From Bosea sp. ANAM02 (lineage in GTDB: Bacteria > Pseudomonadota > Alphaproteobacteria > Rhizobiales > Beijerinckiaceae): DNA of 64,000 bases. Position 1 is the stretch's first letter. Every line of letters begins with the position of its first letter. The notes beneath the pieces were generated by a model. It saw only the letters and a program-made list of their open reading frames with translations, ran no database searches and had not been told where the DNA came from. Position numbers and translations under genes: made by a program. Below, in pieces: positions 38,401 to 46,098 of this stretch. Location of the stretch: positions 2,012,001 through 2,076,000 of the forward strand of contig NZ_AP022848.1 in the NCBI RefSeq assembly GCF_011764485.1, written 5' to 3'.

Positions 38401-39049
38401 GCGGGCGCTCACCGCGGATCTCAGGCTCGGCCTGAAGCCGTTGGGCAGCCTGCCGAAGGGCTGGCCGGGCGATGCGCCGCAGATCGGCATCGCCTGGCGC
38501 GGACCCTTGTCGAACCTCAGGCGCGAGAGCGATGTCAGCGCGCTGTCGAATACCGTGGCGGCCCGCGCGCTGGCGCGCGAGATCGAACGGGTCGAGGCCT
38601 TCGAGGCCGATGCGCGCGAGCGGGCGATGCATGCGCGGCGCCTGCGGGCCGAGCGCGAGACGCGGGAGAACGAGCGCAAGCTCGCCGAGTTCCTCAAGGC
38701 GCAGGAAGAGGCCCGCATCGCCGAGGAGAAGCGCCAGGAGGAGGCGCGGCGCATCGAGGAGCAGCGCCGTCAGGCCGAGGAGAAGCGCGCCGAGGAGGCC
38801 AGGCGCGCCGAGCAGGCGAGGCTGGAGCTGGAAGCGCGCCGGCGGGCGGAAGCCGAGGAGCGTGCCCGCGCCGCGGCCGAACGGGCGGCGCAATCGGCCG
38901 TGCCGCAGGCTCAGCCTCAGCCGCAACCCGGCCCGCTCGTCCTGCCGGGAGCGCCGCTCAACAGCTCGCCGGAAGGGGCGGTGCAGGCGCCGGCTCCTCC
39001 GATGCAGCTTCAGCCCGGGGCACAGCCGCGCGGTGCGCCGGTCCGCTGA
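35465..39049 (+). CDS. AsmA family protein, very long, with charged C-terminal tail
   Basis: Envelope protein of 1194 residues with one N-terminal membrane anchor (LTVLAGLLVLALLAALIG) followed by PQIEARLSEALGVEARVGG, the AsmA start pattern, then a long beta-rich periplasmic region with repeated GxL and ARL elements. Relatives are bridge-like lipid transfer proteins of the AsmA group. Residues about 1030-1150 form a highly charged Glu/Arg/Ala coiled coil, then a Pro/Gln-rich end. No ATG is available; a TTG at 35465 is used. The strong codon bias holds over the whole length. Confidence 0.85.
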   Translation: MRESLTVLAGLLVLALLAALIGPGFVDWRVYRPQIEARLSEALGVEARVGGGIALRLLPSPRIALEDLRIGPGDGTASSASAEHATVELAVTALARGQFRFSEARLDGAAISLSLDDAGAIRLPERSGAGIPAEARLDRLTISRSALIWREAGKPAVTLSPIAAEMSAVSLAGPWRFEGEVAGASLRITTGEMEADGRLRTKAHLTGEDLQLGFDGALLFPRAGEGFGAELDGAFNLSPGGAVALTGRVKGGSQKLDLSGLTLDLAGGAARLEGEGQYLPGTGKGSLALRARRLDADALTTALAERQGFERALQGLPGAFDVSLDLDQLIWHGEDFSTLALRGHLHDGGLSEASASVRVAGALLGASGNLDGNGASGRLNLKAEDARRVGLVLSRAGLDPALADFIARLGRIDADIVGAWTRTGGRFQRLLVAGSSGLRLDASGEIAPNRIAAKAAVNGLSLDTLPPGNSLSGLLRQRDVALDLTLTNLRFRNAPPGSANLDLRREGDVWRLSRLSVDGFGGVAVTGAGALLAEGGEISGRVRAPRFETLTALAGPLLPETAIQALQRVGEGLARLDTGFRLTRAASGETSLSAEGTAAAGRLRLDGRLDRSGNWSRVALGFELNDRRQAFAALALPLPQQGGAGRFNLELDRGKATGSLAGQGLSIVVEDGGQGPRLTLQADGPGQFLAEGPARLLPDGVIDASARLGLAEEAIRLDEITAHLGGMAMNGSLLLPREGRASGRLGVPSIDLRPLMGAALGQAAPAPNALWSTGRFGRVAGFPDFDIAVEAGTLTAFDGGTVRNASFALRSDQDGLRIDDLRGSYGGGQVAGRLGLRRDGGLAQLNGRLSLMTVDLGAFTKGAVGGKASGQVEFGGSGETPARLIAGLSGAGSLVLTGTRLARFDPNAYARIIAGTGEDASESDASRLQDRLSEALDRDAWALGDVTLPFTLAGGLIRLQPFSFERNGLRAEASGILDLRALTADLRLGLKPLGSLPKGWPGDAPQIGIAWRGPLSNLRRESDVSALSNTVAARALAREIERVEAFEADARERAMHARRLRAERETRENERKLAEFLKAQEEARIAEEKRQEEARRIEEQRRQAEEKRAEEARRAEQARLELEARRRAEAEERARAAAERAAQSAVPQAQPQPQPGPLVLPGAPLNSSPEGAVQAPAPPMQLQPGAQPRGAPVR

Positions 39050-39052
39050 GAG

Positions 39053-39121
39053 ATTGATTCAAGCGTTTCGCAGGTTGATTCGGAATTTTATCCCAAGCTA
39101 TTGATCGGGCGTAATTTTTCT
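39053..39121. repeat. Diverged intergenic repeat, family G
   Basis: ATTGATTCAAGCGTTTCGCA to GTAATTTTTCTG matches a stretch at 60140-60210 (ATTGATTCAAGGTGTTCCGG to GGATTTTTCTG) with many shared blocks. AT-rich for this genome. The stretch lies directly after the AsmA gene. Confidence 0.55.
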
Positions 39122-39163
39122 GGCTTTCGTCCGAGGCCTGTCGATCTTCTAGGGAGCCACTGC

Positions 39164-39375
39164 GTCATTCCGGGGCAGGCCGAAGGCCTGAGCCCGGAAC
39201 CCATGAACACTGCATCCCCGTCATGGTCGGGCTTGTCCCGACGATCCACGCCTCCCTTCGTCAGGAGCGGTGTTCAAGACGTGGATGCTCGCCACAAGGG
39301 CGAGCATGACGAAAGCTGGAAGGGCACGGTGTTCATAGGTTCCGGGCCGATCGCTGCGCGATGTACCGGCATGAC
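39164..39375. repeat. Palindromic repeat, family F, split by a family E copy
   Basis: Starts GTCATTCCGGGGCAGG and ends GTACCGGCATGACG. The inner arms CCCGGAACCCATGAACAC and GTGTTCATAGGTTCCGGG match in 17 of 18 bases but lie about 130 bp apart, because a family E copy (39219-39311) sits between them. With family G this fills the 353 bp between the AsmA gene and the RHH gene; I see no gene there. Confidence 0.75.
39219..39311. repeat. Palindromic repeat, family E, nested in family F
   Basis: CGTCATGGTCGGGCTTGTCC to GGGCGAGCATGACG, closely like the copy at 32634, including GACGTGGATGCTCGCCACAA. Its position inside the family F arms suggests insertion. Confidence 0.75.
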
Positions 39376-39402
39376 GGGTGTTCCCCAGCGAGTCCAACAA
39401 GC

Positions 39403-39627
39403 CTACGAGCCGCCCGCCAGCTTCCGATAATGCGCCAGCGCATGCAGCCGCAGGGCCGAGGAGAGGTTGAGTTCGCCCCGGCCGGAATCGACCTCTGCGA
39501 CAAGCGCGGCGATCGGGCGGTTCTCGCCAGCCGCGATCTCCTTCAGCGCCTCCCAGAAAGGCGCTTCCAGCGAGATGCTGGTGCGGTGGCCGGCGATGCT
39601 GAGCGAGCGCTTGCGCTCCGGCTTCAT
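39403..39627 (-). CDS. Ribbon-helix-helix domain protein
   Basis: Predicted small DNA-binding protein of 74 residues. The segment RTSISLEAPFWEALKEIAAG is the ribbon plus first helix, and RPIAALVAEVDSGR the second. It matches the RHH_4 family common in alphaproteobacteria. Starts overlapping the stop of the DUF4169 gene (ATGA), so coupled to it. Regulatory target unknown. Confidence 0.82.
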   Translation of the reverse strand: MKPERKRSLSIAGHRTSISLEAPFWEALKEIAAGENRPIAALVAEVDSGRGELNLSSALRLHALAHYRKLAGGS

Positions 39628-39821
39628 GCCGGCTCCGGCTCGTCGTCGCGGTCGAGCCTGTGCCCGTCGATATGGCGGGCGGCCTTGTCGCGCTCGGCCT
39701 CGGTCAGCCTGCGCTCGGCCTTGGTGCGGCCGAAAGCGATGCGGTTCTGCTCGGCCGTCTTCTCGGCCTGCGCCCGCGCCTTCTGCTTGCGGGCCTGGCG
39801 GAGGTTGATGATCTCGGCCAA
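39624..39821 (-). CDS. DUF4169 family protein
   Basis: Small basic protein of 65 residues starting MAEIINLRQARKQKARAQAE, with FGRTKAERRLTEAERDKAAR, the pattern of DUF4169. Probably a single charged helix. Function unknown. It lies 15 bp after fumC and overlaps the RHH gene, a conserved small cluster in this order. Confidence 0.85.
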   Translation of the reverse strand: MAEIINLRQARKQKARAQAEKTAEQNRIAFGRTKAERRLTEAERDKAARHIDGHRLDRDDEPEPA

Positions 39822-39836
39822 CGACTCAACCTCGCG

Positions 39837-41231
39837 TCAGTGCGGGCCGAGCATGAGCTCGGGCTTGACCGTGGCATCGAAGAGCTCGGCATCGACGCCG
39901 GCCTTCAGGGCTTCCTCGCGCAAGGTCGTACCGTTGTGATGGGCGGCCTTGGCGATGCTGGCGGCCTTGTCGTAGCCGATCGCAGGGGCCAGCGCCGTCA
40001 CCAGCATCAGCGAGCGCGAGAGCAATTCCTTGAGCTGCGCCTCGTTGGCCTCGATGCCCTCGACGCAGTTGACGCGGAAGCTCTCGGCCGCGTCGGCCAG
40101 CAGCCGCACCGACTGGAGGAAAGCGGCGGCGATCACCGGCTTGAAGACGTTGAGTTCGAAATGGCCCTGGCTCGCGGCGAAGCCGACCGTCGCCTGGTTG
40201 CCGTGGACCTGGGTCGCGACCATGGTCAGCGCCTCGGCTTGCGTGGGATTGACCTTGCCCGGCATGATCGAGGAGCCGGGCTCGTTCTCCGGCAGACTAA
40301 TCTCGCCGAGGCCCGAGCGCGGGCCGGAGCCCATCAGGCGGATGTCGTTGGCGATCTTGAACAGGTCGGAGGCGAGCGCGGCGAGCGCGCCGTGGGCGGC
40401 GGCGAGCGCGCCATGGCTCGCCAGCGCCTCGAACTTGTTGTCGGCGCTGCGGAAGGGCAGGCCGGTCAGCGTCGCGACTTCCCTAGCGAAAAGCGCCGCG
40501 AAATCGGGATGGGCGTTGAGGCCGGTGCCGACGGCGGTGCCGCCCTGCGCCAGTGCATAGAGCCCGCCGAGCGCCGCCTCGATCCGGCCGATGCCGAGAT
40601 GGAGCTGCATCGCATAGCCGGAGAATTCCTGGCCGAGCGTGACCGGCGTCGCGTCCTGCAGATGGGTGCGGCCGATCTTGACGAGATGCTTGAAGGCCTC
40701 GGCCTTGGCGTTCAGCGCCTTTTCGAGGCTGCGCAAAGCCGGCAGCAGCCGGCGCGTGATCTCCAGCACGGCGGCGATATGCATCGCGGTCGGGAAGGAA
40801 TCGTTCGAGGACTGGCCGCGATTGACGTGGTCGTTGGGATGGACCGGGCTCTTGGCGCCGAGGCCGGCGCCGAGCAGTTCATTGGCGCGGTTGGCCAGGA
40901 CCTCATTGGCGTTCATGTTCGACTGGGTGCCCGAGCCGGTCTGCCAGATCACCAGCGGGAAATGCCCGTCGAACTTGCCGGCGAGCGCCTCGTCGGCCGC
41001 ATGGGCGATGGCGCCGGCGACGCGCTGGTCGAGCAGGCCGAGCCTGGCGTTGACATGGGCGGCGGCCTTCTTGACCAGCACCAGCGCATGGACGAGCGGC
41101 AGCGGCATGCGCTCGCTCTCGCCGCCGATGCGGAAATTCTCGAGGGAGCGCTGCGTCTGCGCGCCCCAGTATCGATCCGCCGGCACCGCGATCGGGCCGA
41201 AGGAATCGGTTTCGGTGCGCGTCTCGGTCAT
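39837..41231 (-). CDS. fumC: Fumarate hydratase class II
   Basis: Iron-free fumarase of the TCA cycle, 464 residues. Substrate-binding segments [49 protein letters not shown] and the signature [13 protein letters not shown] with the catalytic Ser are all present. Length is normal for FumC. It lies 14 bp downstream of sspB on the same strand. Confidence 0.96.
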   Translation of the reverse strand: MTETRTETDSFGPIAVPADRYWGAQTQRSLENFRIGGESERMPLPLVHALVLVKKAAAHVNARLGLLDQRVAGAIAHAADEALAGKFDGHFPLVIWQTGSGTQSNMNANEVLANRANELLGAGLGAKSPVHPNDHVNRGQSSNDSFPTAMHIAAVLEITRRLLPALRSLEKALNAKAEAFKHLVKIGRTHLQDATPVTLGQEFSGYAMQLHLGIGRIEAALGGLYALAQGGTAVGTGLNAHPDFAALFAREVATLTGLPFRSADNKFEALASHGALAAAHGALAALASDLFKIANDIRLMGSGPRSGLGEISLPENEPGSSIMPGKVNPTQAEALTMVATQVHGNQATVGFAASQGHFELNVFKPVIAAAFLQSVRLLADAAESFRVNCVEGIEANEAQLKELLSRSLMLVTALAPAIGYDKAASIAKAAHHNGTTLREEALKAGVDAELFDATVKPELMLGPH

Positions 41232-41245
41232 GGCGTCCGTCGTCG

Positions 41246-41818
41246 TCAGGGCTTCTTGCGGAAGGAATCGAGGCTGACCACCTCGGCGCTGCCCCGGCTG
41301 TCCTCGCCTTCTGCGGCGGGCTCATCCTTCGCGGAAGCGGGCGCCGGCTCGGCGGCGGGGATCTTGCCCTTGGCGGCCGGGAGGGCGGCAGGCACCAGCT
41401 TGGCCGGCGCAGGGGCGGGCTCGGCAGGCTCGACCTCCGGCGAAACGGCATCCTCGGGCTGGTCCTGCGCCTCGAACTTCAGGCCGAACTGGACGGAGGG
41501 GTCGAAGAAGGTCGAGATCGCGTCGAAGGGCACGAGCAGCCGCTCGGGCACGCCGGAAAAGGACAGGCCGACCTCGAAGGAGTGCTCGCCGACATTCAGG
41601 TCCCAGAACTGATGCTGGAGGACGATGGTCATCTCGTCGGGGTGCTTCTCGCGCAGGCGCTGCGACAGGCGCACGCCCGGGGCCCCGGTGCGGAAGGTGA
41701 CGTAGAAATGGTGCTCGCCCGGCAGCCCGTCGCGCGCGGCCTCCGTCAGGATCTTGCGGACCACGCCCTTCAGCGCGTCCTGCACCATGAGATCGTAACG
41801 AAGAACATCCTTGGACAT
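41246..41818 (-). CDS. sspB: ClpXP adaptor SspB (alphaproteobacterial type)
   Basis: Adaptor that binds the ssrA tag and delivers tagged proteins to ClpXP. Length is 190 residues: a tag-binding domain up to about 120 ([39 protein letters not shown]), an Ala/Pro/Glu-rich flexible linker, and the C-terminal ClpX-binding tail [10 protein letters not shown]. It lies about 50 bp downstream of the tmRNA gene on the same strand, so tag and adaptor are neighbours. Confidence 0.93.
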   Translation of the reverse strand: MSKDVLRYDLMVQDALKGVVRKILTEAARDGLPGEHHFYVTFRTGAPGVRLSQRLREKHPDEMTIVLQHQFWDLNVGEHSFEVGLSFSGVPERLLVPFDAISTFFDPSVQFGLKFEAQDQPEDAVSPEVEPAEPAPAPAKLVPAALPAAKGKIPAAEPAPASAKDEPAAEGEDSRGSAEVVSLDSFRKKP

Positions 41819-41867
41819 CGAGTCGTGGTTTCCGCTTGTTGCGTTCCGGCGGGAACAGCCGGCAGGC

Positions 41868-42180
41868 CGTCAGAAAAAGAAGTGGAGGCTTCTGTTGCCA
41901 GGCGCCTCCGAGCCCCGCCTTACGCGGCTAAGCGCAAGGGCTTTGGTTTGGGAACCAGCACCGCTTACGCGGCGACAGCAACCCGAGCATTGTTGTCGTT
42001 GGCAACTATGCTTTGGCCCGATAACGGCGGAACCATGCCGAGCAAAAGGATAACCTTTACACCCTCGTCGATCCTATTTCGCCCCCGCCAAAACCCTGCG
42101 TCATCAGGGTTTTGGTGGAGGCGCCGGGTACCGCCCCCGGGTCCGAAAGGCTTATTTCGAGATCCGTTTATCGCCATAGC
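41868..42180 (-). ncRNA. ssrA: tmRNA, circularly permuted two-piece ssrA gene
   Basis: Rescue RNA that frees stalled ribosomes. On the minus strand the acceptor piece comes first, ending GGCGCCTCCACCA with CCA at 42113-42115. A 26-base spacer follows (42087-42112) that folds as AAACCCTG/CAGGGTTT. The coding piece begins at 42086 with GGGGGCGAAATAGGATCGAC. Its first seven bases pair with CGCCTCC of the acceptor end, with a G3-U pair, the alanine identity signal. The tag codons (41968-42003) give ANDNNARVAVAA and a TAA stop. The outer ends are approximate; a GGAGGC/GCCTCC hairpin with a T-run at 41872-41909 probably marks the 3' end. Confidence 0.93.
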
Positions 42181-42203
42181 CGTTCTTGCGAGCGGCACCT
42201 GCG

Positions 42204-42232
42204 AATATAGGGAAGCCCGTGGCGTTGGGAAA
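42204..42232 (-). promoter_or_regulatory. Likely ssrA promoter
   Basis: On the minus strand a TATATT -10 box (42204-42209) lies 17 bp after TTTCCC (42227-42232), just upstream of the acceptor piece. The -10 is good, the -35 weak. Confidence 0.45.
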
Positions 42233-42274
42233 GGGTTCTCATGCGTTTTCACAAGCGAGTGCGGTTTCCGCGCC

Positions 42275-42538
42275 TCAATTCAGAATGCGTCCATTTCGGA
42301 TGTCGATGTCGAGGCTGATCTCGTCGTCCTCGGCGGTGCGGCCGGCGATCTCCCAGCGATCGTCCAGGCGCACGATCTCCTCGACATGGACCAGCCCGGC
42401 GCTCCAGGCGATGTCGCGGGCCTGCCGCTCGGAGATCGTCACGTCGGCATAGGTCTCCTCGCCTTGCGCCGCGAGCGCGATCAGGGCGTTGAGAGCGAGT
42501 GCAGCCAGCAGGCGGCCGGGTGCGTTCAGGGTCGGCAT
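42275..42538 (-). CDS. Small exported PepSY-like protein
   Basis: Secreted or periplasmic protein of 87 residues. N-terminal signal peptide RLLAALALNALIALAAQG, then ISERQARDIAWSAGLVHVEE, DRWEIAGR and ISLDIDIRNGRIL, the fold pattern of a PepSY domain. Such domains bind or inhibit peptidases or sense the envelope; role here unknown. An in-frame GTG at 42553 is an alternative start. It lies upstream of ssrA on the same strand. Confidence 0.72.
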   Translation of the reverse strand: MPTLNAPGRLLAALALNALIALAAQGEETYADVTISERQARDIAWSAGLVHVEEIVRLDDRWEIAGRTAEDDEISLDIDIRNGRILN

Positions 42539-42753
42539 ATCGACTATCCCCACGAATCAAGCGCGCGATGAGCGGCGCCGATTGGGGCGGGTTTGCGGAG
42601 AATCCGTCTCACGGGCTTTCGCGTTTGCGTGAGGTCGCGAGGCTCCCGCCACGGGCTGGCAGGGTCTGCGGCAAAGGCTGGGGATGCCTGCCTGCCGGGC
42701 AGGGCCAAGCCGCACGCGAGCCGCTATAGTCGCGCGCCTTCCAGAGAGTCGCC

Positions 42754-43548
42754 ATGCGCCAGTATCACGACCTGCTCCAACGCGTCCTGACCGAGGGCGT
42801 CCGCAAGGACGACCGCACCGGCACCGGCACGCTCGCCGTGTTCGGGCACCAGATGCGCTTCGACCTGTCGGAAGGCTTCCCGCTGGTCACGACCAAGAAG
42901 CTGCACCTGAAATCGATCATCCACGAGCTGATCTGGTTCCTGCGCGGCGACACCAATGTGCGCTACCTCCAGGAGAACGGCGTCACGATCTGGGACGAAT
43001 GGGCCGATGCGAACGGCGATCTCGGCCCGGTCTACGGCCGGCAGTGGCGCTCCTGGGCCGCGCCCGACGGGCAGGTGATCGACCAGATCGCCTGGCTGGT
43101 GAACGAGATCCGCCGCAATCCGGATTCGCGCCGATTGATCGTCTCGGCCTGGAACCCGGCCGACATCCCCAAGATGGCGCTGGCTCCGTGCCACTGCCTG
43201 TTCCAGTTCTTCGTCGCAAACGGCAAGCTCTCCTGCCAGCTCTACCAGCGCTCGGCCGACGTCTTCCTCGGCGTGCCCTTCAATGTCGCGAGCTACGCGC
43301 TGCTGACCCATATGGTCGCGCAGGTGACGGGGCTTGGCGTCGGCGACTTCGTGCATTCCTTCGGCGATACGCATCTCTATGTGAACCATCTCGACCAGAC
43401 GCGGCTGCAGCTCGCGCGCGAGCCGCGCGCGCTGCCGAAGCTCACGCTCAACCCGGCGGTGACGCGGCTGGAGGATTTCCAGTTCGCGGACGTGACGATC
43501 ACCGATTACGACCCGCATCCCGGCATCAAGGCTCCGATCGCAGTATGA
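42754..43548 (+). CDS. thyA: Thymidylate synthase
   Basis: Makes dTMP from dUMP with methylene-tetrahydrofolate. The 264 residues equal the E. coli protein, and the catalytic Cys falls at 146 in [10 protein letters not shown]. Also visible: [19 protein letters not shown] and [10 protein letters not shown]. The stop overlaps the start of the following GNAT gene (ATGA). Together with folA two genes on it forms the dTMP cycle unit. Confidence 0.97.
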   Translation: MRQYHDLLQRVLTEGVRKDDRTGTGTLAVFGHQMRFDLSEGFPLVTTKKLHLKSIIHELIWFLRGDTNVRYLQENGVTIWDEWADANGDLGPVYGRQWRSWAAPDGQVIDQIAWLVNEIRRNPDSRRLIVSAWNPADIPKMALAPCHCLFQFFVANGKLSCQLYQRSADVFLGVPFNVASYALLTHMVAQVTGLGVGDFVHSFGDTHLYVNHLDQTRLQLAREPRALPKLTLNPAVTRLEDFQFADVTITDYDPHPGIKAPIAV

Positions 43549-44027
43549 CGCTTTCCATCCGTTCCGCCCGTCCCGGCGAGGCCGGGCTCGTGCTCGGCTT
43601 CATCCGCGAGCTCGCCGAATACGAGAAGCTGCTGCACGAGGTCGTCGCGACCGAGGCCGAGATCGAGGCGGCGCTGTTCGGCGAGAATCCGAAGACCTTC
43701 TGCGACATCGCCGAATGGGATGGCGTGCCGGTCGGTTTCGCCGTGTGGTTCTACACCTATTCGACCTTTTCGGGCCGGCACGGAATCTGGCTGGAGGACC
43801 TCTACGTTCGTCCTGACCAGCGCGGGCGCGGCATCGGCAAGGCGCTGATCGCCGGGCTGGCGCGGCGCTGTGTCGCGGAGAAGCTGCCGCGCCTCGCCTG
43901 GTGGGTGCTGAACTGGAACGAGCCCTCGCGCGTTTTCTACCGGGCGCTCGGCGCCAAGGCGCAGGACGAGTGGACCGTGAAACGGCTGGAGGGCGAAGCG
44001 CTGGCGAAGCTCGGCGCGGAGGGCTGA
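43545..44027 (+). CDS. GNAT family N-acetyltransferase
   Basis: Acetyltransferase of 160 residues resembling spermidine/spermine N1-acetyltransferase types: [39 protein letters not shown] (acetyl-CoA loop) and [17 protein letters not shown]. Starts at an ATG overlapping the thyA stop and ends 3 bp before folA, so it is in one operon with both. Substrate not determined. Confidence 0.88.
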   Translation: MTLSIRSARPGEAGLVLGFIRELAEYEKLLHEVVATEAEIEAALFGENPKTFCDIAEWDGVPVGFAVWFYTYSTFSGRHGIWLEDLYVRPDQRGRGIGKALIAGLARRCVAEKLPRLAWWVLNWNEPSRVFYRALGAKAQDEWTVKRLEGEALAKLGAEG

Positions 44028-44030
44028 GCC

Positions 44031-44546
44031 ATGGAGAAGCGTCCGATCGTTCTGATCGCGGCCGTCGCTGAAAACAGCGTGATCGGCGATGACAATCGGC
44101 TGATCTGGCGGCTGAAGACCGATCTGAAGCGCTTTCGCAGCCTGACGCTGGGGCGCCCTGTGCTGATGGGGCGCAAGACCTTCCTGTCGATCGGAAAGCC
44201 CTTGCCGGGGCGAGAGACCGTCGTGCTGACGCGCGATGCCGGCTTTGCGCCGGAAGGTGTCAGTGTCGCGCATTCGCTCGACGAGGGTCTGGAGATCGGA
44301 CAACGGCTCGCATCGGCCAGCGGGGCGGATTCCGTCGTGGTCGCGGGGGGCGCAGGGGTCTACCGGCAGGCGCTCCCCCTGGCGGACCGGCTGGAGCTGA
44401 CCATCGTGCATGCCAACCCGTCAGGCGACGCGCTCTTTCCCGATTGGGAGCGGGACGCTTTCGAGGCCGGCGCCAAAGAGCACCACCCCGCCGATGCCGA
44501 GAACGAGCATCCTTATACCTTCGTCACCTATGCCAGGCGCGGCTGA
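44031..44546 (+). CDS. folA: Dihydrofolate reductase
   Basis: NADPH-dependent enzyme of 171 residues that restores tetrahydrofolate used by ThyA. Family motifs: AAVAENSVIGDDNRLIWRL, LMGRKTFLSIGKPLPGR, and VAGGAGVYRQALPLADRLEL. The conserved Trp is in LIWRL and the acidic residue (Asp) follows in LKTDLKRF. Complete. Confidence 0.95.
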   Translation: MEKRPIVLIAAVAENSVIGDDNRLIWRLKTDLKRFRSLTLGRPVLMGRKTFLSIGKPLPGRETVVLTRDAGFAPEGVSVAHSLDEGLEIGQRLASASGADSVVVAGGAGVYRQALPLADRLELTIVHANPSGDALFPDWERDAFEAGAKEHHPADAENEHPYTFVTYARRG

Positions 44547-44570
44547 TCGCCGCTCCCTCGGGGCTCCATA

Positions 44571-44760
44571 GCCCTCATCCGGAGTGTCCGGCTGGAAATC
44601 CGTCGAGTCCTCATCCTGAGGAGCCATTCCCCTGGGAATGGCGTCTCGAAGGATGGTCCAGCAGGCTCCCGAACCATCTGGAGCATCCTTCGAGACGCGC
44701 TCTGCGAGCGCTCCTCAGGATGAGGGCTGGTGTTTCCAGCCGGACACTCGGGACGAGGGC
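44571..44760. repeat. Outer inverted repeat split by a family A copy
   Basis: Arms 44571-44598 and 44733-44760 match in 26 of 28 bases, with GAGTGTCCGGCTGGAAA and TTTCCAGCCGGACACTC perfect. They enclose a complete family A element, which suggests insertion. With that copy this fills half of the 390 bp between folA and hflK; the rest (44761-44937) shows no gene I trust. Confidence 0.75.
44609..44727. repeat. Palindromic intergenic repeat, family A
   Basis: CCTCATCCTGAGGAGCCATT and CGCTCCTCAGGATGAGGGC ends, interior GCGTCTCGAAGGATGGTCCA and GGAGCATCCTTCGAGACGC. Closely like the copy at 5841, including the CCATTCCCCTGGGAATGGCG hairpin. Confidence 0.83.
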
Positions 44761-44937
44761 TGGTGATGCCAAGCCGCCTCCGATCGCCGCTTTCCGTTCA
44801 CGATGAATGGCTTGCGCCGTTGACGAATCCATGGCCCATGACCAAGTCAGCCCAGCGCCTTCGGCCGAAGGCGCTGACAAGCGGCCGTCATTTGCTTATG
44901 GCTTGGCCTCGACAGAACGAAAGGGAACGGCTCGCGA

Positions 44938-46098
44938 ATGCCTTGGAGCAATCAGAGCGGCGGTGGCAGCGGCGGGGGAGGTCCCTGGGGTCAGCGCGGA
45001 GGTAGCGGCGGCGGTGGTCCCTGGGGCGGTGGCTCCGGCGGGGGTGGCAATGGCAATCCGCCCGATCTGGAGGAGATCCTGCGGCGCAGCCAGGATAGGC
45101 TGAAGAATCTGGTCCCCGGCGGCAATATCGGCGGGCGCGGCCTCGTGCTCGGCGCGCTGCTCGTGATCCTGCTCTGGCTCGGATCCGGCATCTATTTCGT
45201 GCGGCCCAACGAGGTCGGCCTGAACGTCGTCTTCGGCCGCTTCTCCGGCAAGACCGGCGAGGGCATGAACTGGAACTGGCCCTATCCGATCGGCAACGTG
45301 ATCAAGCCGCAGGTGACGAACGTGATCACCACCGAGGTCGGCTTCCGGACGGTCGAATCGGTCCGGACCTCGCGCCAGACCGACGTCACCGAAGAAAGCC
45401 TGATGCTGACCGGCGACGAGAACATCGTCGATATCGATTTCATCGTGCAGTGGCAGATCGATCCGGCCGCGCCCGAGGACTATGTCTTCAACATCCAGGA
45501 CCCGCCGGGCACGGTGAAGGCCGTGGCCGAGAGCGCGATGCGCGAGATCATCGGCCGGCGCAACATCCAGCCGGTGCTGACGACCGATCGCGGCGCGATC
45601 GAGACCGAGGTGCGCCAGCTCATGCAGGACACGCTCAACGGCTACAATGCCGGCGTGCGCATCAGTCTCGTTCAGCTCCAGAAGGTCGACCCGCCGCAGC
45701 AGGTCATCGATGCCTTCCGCGACGTCCAGGCGGCCCGTGCCGACCAGGAGCGCCTGCGCAACGAAGCGCAGACCTATGCCAACCGCGTCGTGCCTGAGGC
45801 ACGCGGCCGGGCGGCGCAGATCACGCAGGCGGCGGAAGCCTACAAGGAGCAGACCGTCGCCGAGGCGCGCGGTCAGGCCAGCCGCTTCAACGCGGTCTAC
45901 GAGCAGTACAAGAACGCTCCGGGCGTGACGCGCGAGCGTCTGTTCCTGGAGACGATGGAACGTGTGATGGGCGGGACGGACAAGATCATCCTCGACTCGA
46001 CGGGCAACGGGCAGGGCGTTGTGCCCTATCTGCCGCTCGACCAGCTCCAGCAACGGCGCCCGGCTCCGGGCCAGCAGCAGGGAGGGGCCCAGCGATGA
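44938..46098 (+). CDS. hflK: FtsH protease modulator HflK
   Basis: SPFH/band-7 membrane protein; with HflC it forms a large cage around FtsH. Length is 386 residues. The first 40 residues are Gly-rich (SGGGSGGGGPWG repeats), a membrane helix lies near 69-86, and the band-7 domain starts at YFVRPNEVGLNVVFGRFSG. The helical part (QEQTVAEARGQ type) follows, then a Gln-rich end. Its stop overlaps the hflC start. Confidence 0.94.
   Translation: MPWSNQSGGGSGGGGPWGQRGGSGGGGPWGGGSGGGGNGNPPDLEEILRRSQDRLKNLVPGGNIGGRGLVLGALLVILLWLGSGIYFVRPNEVGLNVVFGRFSGKTGEGMNWNWPYPIGNVIKPQVTNVITTEVGFRTVESVRTSRQTDVTEESLMLTGDENIVDIDFIVQWQIDPAAPEDYVFNIQDPPGTVKAVAESAMREIIGRRNIQPVLTTDRGAIETEVRQLMQDTLNGYNAGVRISLVQLQKVDPPQQVIDAFRDVQAARADQERLRNEAQTYANRVVPEARGRAAQITQAAEAYKEQTVAEARGQASRFNAVYEQYKNAPGVTRERLFLETMERVMGGTDKIILDSTGNGQGVVPYLPLDQLQQRRPAPGQQQGGAQR

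Noticed and set aside
35315..38926. A 1203-residue open frame on the minus strand
   Set aside because: It lies wholly opposite the AsmA gene, is very rich in Arg, Gln and Ala, and shows no domain. Long antisense frames are expected in GC-rich genes with strong third-position bias.
41965..42252. A 95-residue frame ending in ANDNNARVAVAA
   Set aside because: This is the tmRNA gene read as a protein. The end is the ssrA tag; the rest crosses the acceptor stem, the CCA end and the spacer.
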